A stretch of DNA of 64,000 bases from Serinicoccus hydrothermalis (GTDB taxonomy: Bacteria > Actinomycetota > Actinomycetes > Actinomycetales > Dermatophilaceae), in contig NZ_CP014989.1 of NCBI RefSeq assembly GCF_001685415.1, positions 3,100,001-3,164,000 on the forward strand. The letters run 5' to 3'. Below are positions 60,901-64,000 of the stretch, piece by piece. Position 1 is the stretch's first letter. Every line of letters starts with the position of its first letter. The notes under the pieces are model-generated. The model was not told the origin of the DNA. It saw only the letters and a list, made by a program, of their open reading frames with translations, and did not search any database. The position numbers were made by a program, and so were the translations under genes.

Positions 60901-61430
60901 TCATCGACTCCAGCGGCAAGACGAAGCTCTTCGACGGCCGCTCCGGCGAGCCCTTCCCGGACGAGATCTCGGTGGGCTACATGTACGTCCTCAAGCTGCA
61001 CCACCTCGTGGACGACAAGATCCACGCCCGCAGCACCGGGCCGTACTCGATGATCACCCAGCAGCCGCTGGGCGGGAAGGCGCAGTTCGGTGGCCAGCGC
61101 TTCGGCGAGATGGAGGTCTGGGCCCTGGAGGCCTACGGCGCCGCCTACGCCCTGCAGGAGCTGCTGACGATCAAGTCCGACGACGTCACCGGACGGGTGA
61201 AGGTCTACGAGTCGATCGTCAAGGGCGACAACGTCCCCGAGCCGGGCATCCCCGAGTCCTTCAAGGTGCTCATCAAGGAGATGCAGTCGCTCTGCCTGAA
61301 CGTCGAGGTCCTCTCCTCCGACGGCAGCCAGATCGACCTGCGCGAGTCCGACACCGAGGTCTTCCGGGCCGCCGAGGAGCTCGGCATCGACCTGAGCCGC
61401 CGCGAGCCCAGCTCGGTCGAAGAAGTCTGA
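57957..61430 (+). CDS. rpoB: DNA-directed RNA polymerase subunit beta
   Basis: A 1157-residue core polymerase subunit. The start is TTG 57957 (MAASRTAKK), chosen by GGAAGGA six bases upstream and by its match to other actinobacterial RpoB; GTG 57942 would be longer. The rifampicin pocket ([16 protein letters not shown], then [14 protein letters not shown]) carries the usual sensitive residues (Asp, His and Ser). VEDMPF and the conserved C-terminal [19 protein letters not shown] are intact. rpoC follows after 130 bases with intergenic hairpins. Confidence 0.97.
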   Translation: MAASRTAKKTVSTAQTPSGRLSFAKIREPLEVPDLLALQTDSFDWLLGNEAWQARVAAAQAEGRDDIPTTSGLEEIFEEISPIEDFSGSMSLSFRDHRFEEQKYSVEECQEKDMTYSAPLFVTAEFINNSTGEIKSQTVFMGDFPLMTPRGTFIVNGTERVVVSQLVRSPGVYFERSLDKTSDKDVYSAKVIPSRGAWLEFEVDKRDQVGVRVDRKRKQSVTVLLKALGWTNDQILEEFGDYESIRLTLEKDNTTNQDEALLDIYRKLRPGEPPTRDAAEALLNNLYFNPKRYDLAKVGRYKINKKLGLQAPLSESVLGIDDIVATIKYLVALHAGEESVTSPTGDVPAEVDDIDHFGNRRLRSVGELIQNQVRTGLSRMERVVRERMTTQDVEAITPQTLINIRPVVASIKEFFGTSQLSQFMDQNNPLSGLTHKRRLSALGPGGLSRDRAGMEVRDVHPSHYGRMCPIETPEGPNIGLIGSLASYGRINPFGFVETPYRRVKDGKVTDVVDYLSAGEEDRFVIAQANAKLDDDGTFLDERVLVRAREGEAVDVPASDVDYMDVSARQMVSAATAMIPFLEHDDANRALMGANMQRQAVPLVRAEAPLVGTGMEHRAALDSGDVVRAAKAGAVQEVSADLVTVANDDGTYQSYRINKFTRSNQGNCYNQQVRVDAGDHVEAGQLLADGPATDGGEMALGRNLLVAFMPWEGYNYEDAIILSQRLVQDDVLSSIHIEEHEIDARDTKLGPEEITRDIPNVSDDVLADLDERGIIRIGAEVRDGDLLVGKVTPKGETELTPEERLLRAIFGEKAREVRDTSMKVPHGETGTVIGVKVFDREEGDELPPGVNQLVRVYVANKRKITDGDKLAGRHGNKGVISKILPVEDMPFLEDGTPVDVVLNPLGVPGRMNIGQILELHLGWAAAQGWDIEGQPEWAELIPDDARSAEPRTRVASPVFDGAREEEIAGLLDSTTPTRDGQRLIDSSGKTKLFDGRSGEPFPDEISVGYMYVLKLHHLVDDKIHARSTGPYSMITQQPLGGKAQFGGQRFGEMEVWALEAYGAAYALQELLTIKSDDVTGRVKVYESIVKGDNVPEPGIPESFKVLIKEMQSLCLNVEVLSSDGSQIDLRESDTEVFRAAEELGIDLSRREPSSVEEV

Positions 61431-61477
61431 CCGGGGAACCGCGAGCGAAGCGAGCTTGGTTCCGCGGAGTGTCGAGG

Positions 61478-61511
61478 TCGCCGGGCGCAGCCCGACCGCC
61501 ACGCCCGGCGA
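61478..61511. other. Intergenic hairpin between rpoB and rpoC
   Basis: TCGCCGGGCG (61478-61487) pairs with CGCCCGGCGA (61502-61511). Another short stem (GGAACC/GGTTCC) lies just before it. They occupy the 130-base gap of an operon normally transcribed through, so they may tune the rpoC message or act in RNA processing. Confidence 0.5.
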
Positions 61512-61560
61512 CCCACCCATTGAACGTGAGATTTCTGCATACGAGAGAAGGAAGCACGAA

Positions 61561-64000
<2,440 letters not shown>

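Overview
High-GC actinobacterial chromosome. GC-rich codon use, frequent GTG starts, a zinc-type L33, a FabG4/HtdX-like pair and the gene order around rpmG, secE-nusG and rpoBC all fit Actinomycetes. I lean towards an Intrasporangiaceae/Ornithinimicrobium-like Micrococcales member, but that is inference. The backbone is the conserved translation/transcription block: tRNA-Thr, tRNA-Met, rpmG, two MaoC dehydratases (hadA/hadB-like), murB, adenosine deaminase, aspartate aminotransferase, tRNA-Trp, secE, nusG, rplK, rplA, rplJ, rplL, rpoB and rpoC (cut by the window end). Several insertions interrupt it.

Layout. 0-17.5 kb: an ECF sigma factor, tRNA-Tyr, yajQ, a TetR-controlled drug-efflux pump, a second MFS carrier, ornithine aminotransferase, a YdcF protein, a GntR-ABC operon, a WYL regulator opposite a DinB protein, and a fatty-acid module (acyl-CoA oxidase, TetR, thiolase, FabG4-like reductase, HtdX-like dehydratase). 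17.5-18.0 kb: the tRNA/rpmG unit. 18.0-22.3 kb: a lower-GC six-gene operon with two paralogous secreted Cys-containing peptides, a lipoprotein, a HlyD-like adaptor, a MacB-like ATPase and an FtsX-like permease. It is bracketed by imperfect copies of the rpmG terminator. One peptide gene is split by a frameshift in a run of eight G. 22.3-27.7 kb: hadAB-like genes, murB, a VapBC pair, a decayed abhydrolase gene, adenosine deaminase and an SRPBCC protein. 27.7-34.1 kb: paired ABC exporters, a FUSC-type membrane protein and argG.

34.2-46.4 kb is a defence island. A coiled-coil protein with a possible PD-(D/E)xK domain faces an HTH protein carrying an apparently dead HsdM-like domain. Next come an AbiE toxin-antitoxin pair and a complete type I restriction system (hsdM, hsdS, hsdR), whose last gene is an ArdC-like antirestriction/metalloprotease protein overlapping hsdR. 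46.4-49.3 kb is a three-gene operon encoding a WXG-like protein, a lipoprotein and a WXG-RTX-M91 zinc-protease toxin candidate. 49.4-64 kb returns to the backbone, with a DUF559-type gene between two copies of a 71-bp palindromic element and an MFS gene inserted between rplA and rplJ.

Two sequence-wide signals stand out. The heptamer GTATGCC/GGCATAC occurs about once per 1.1 kb, in both orientations, and overrides normal codon choice. Many genes also carry TANNNT six to eight bases before the start codon and no Shine-Dalgarno, suggesting abundant leaderless transcripts, while the tRNA, ribosomal and rpoB promoters share TTGnnn-N18-TANNNT.
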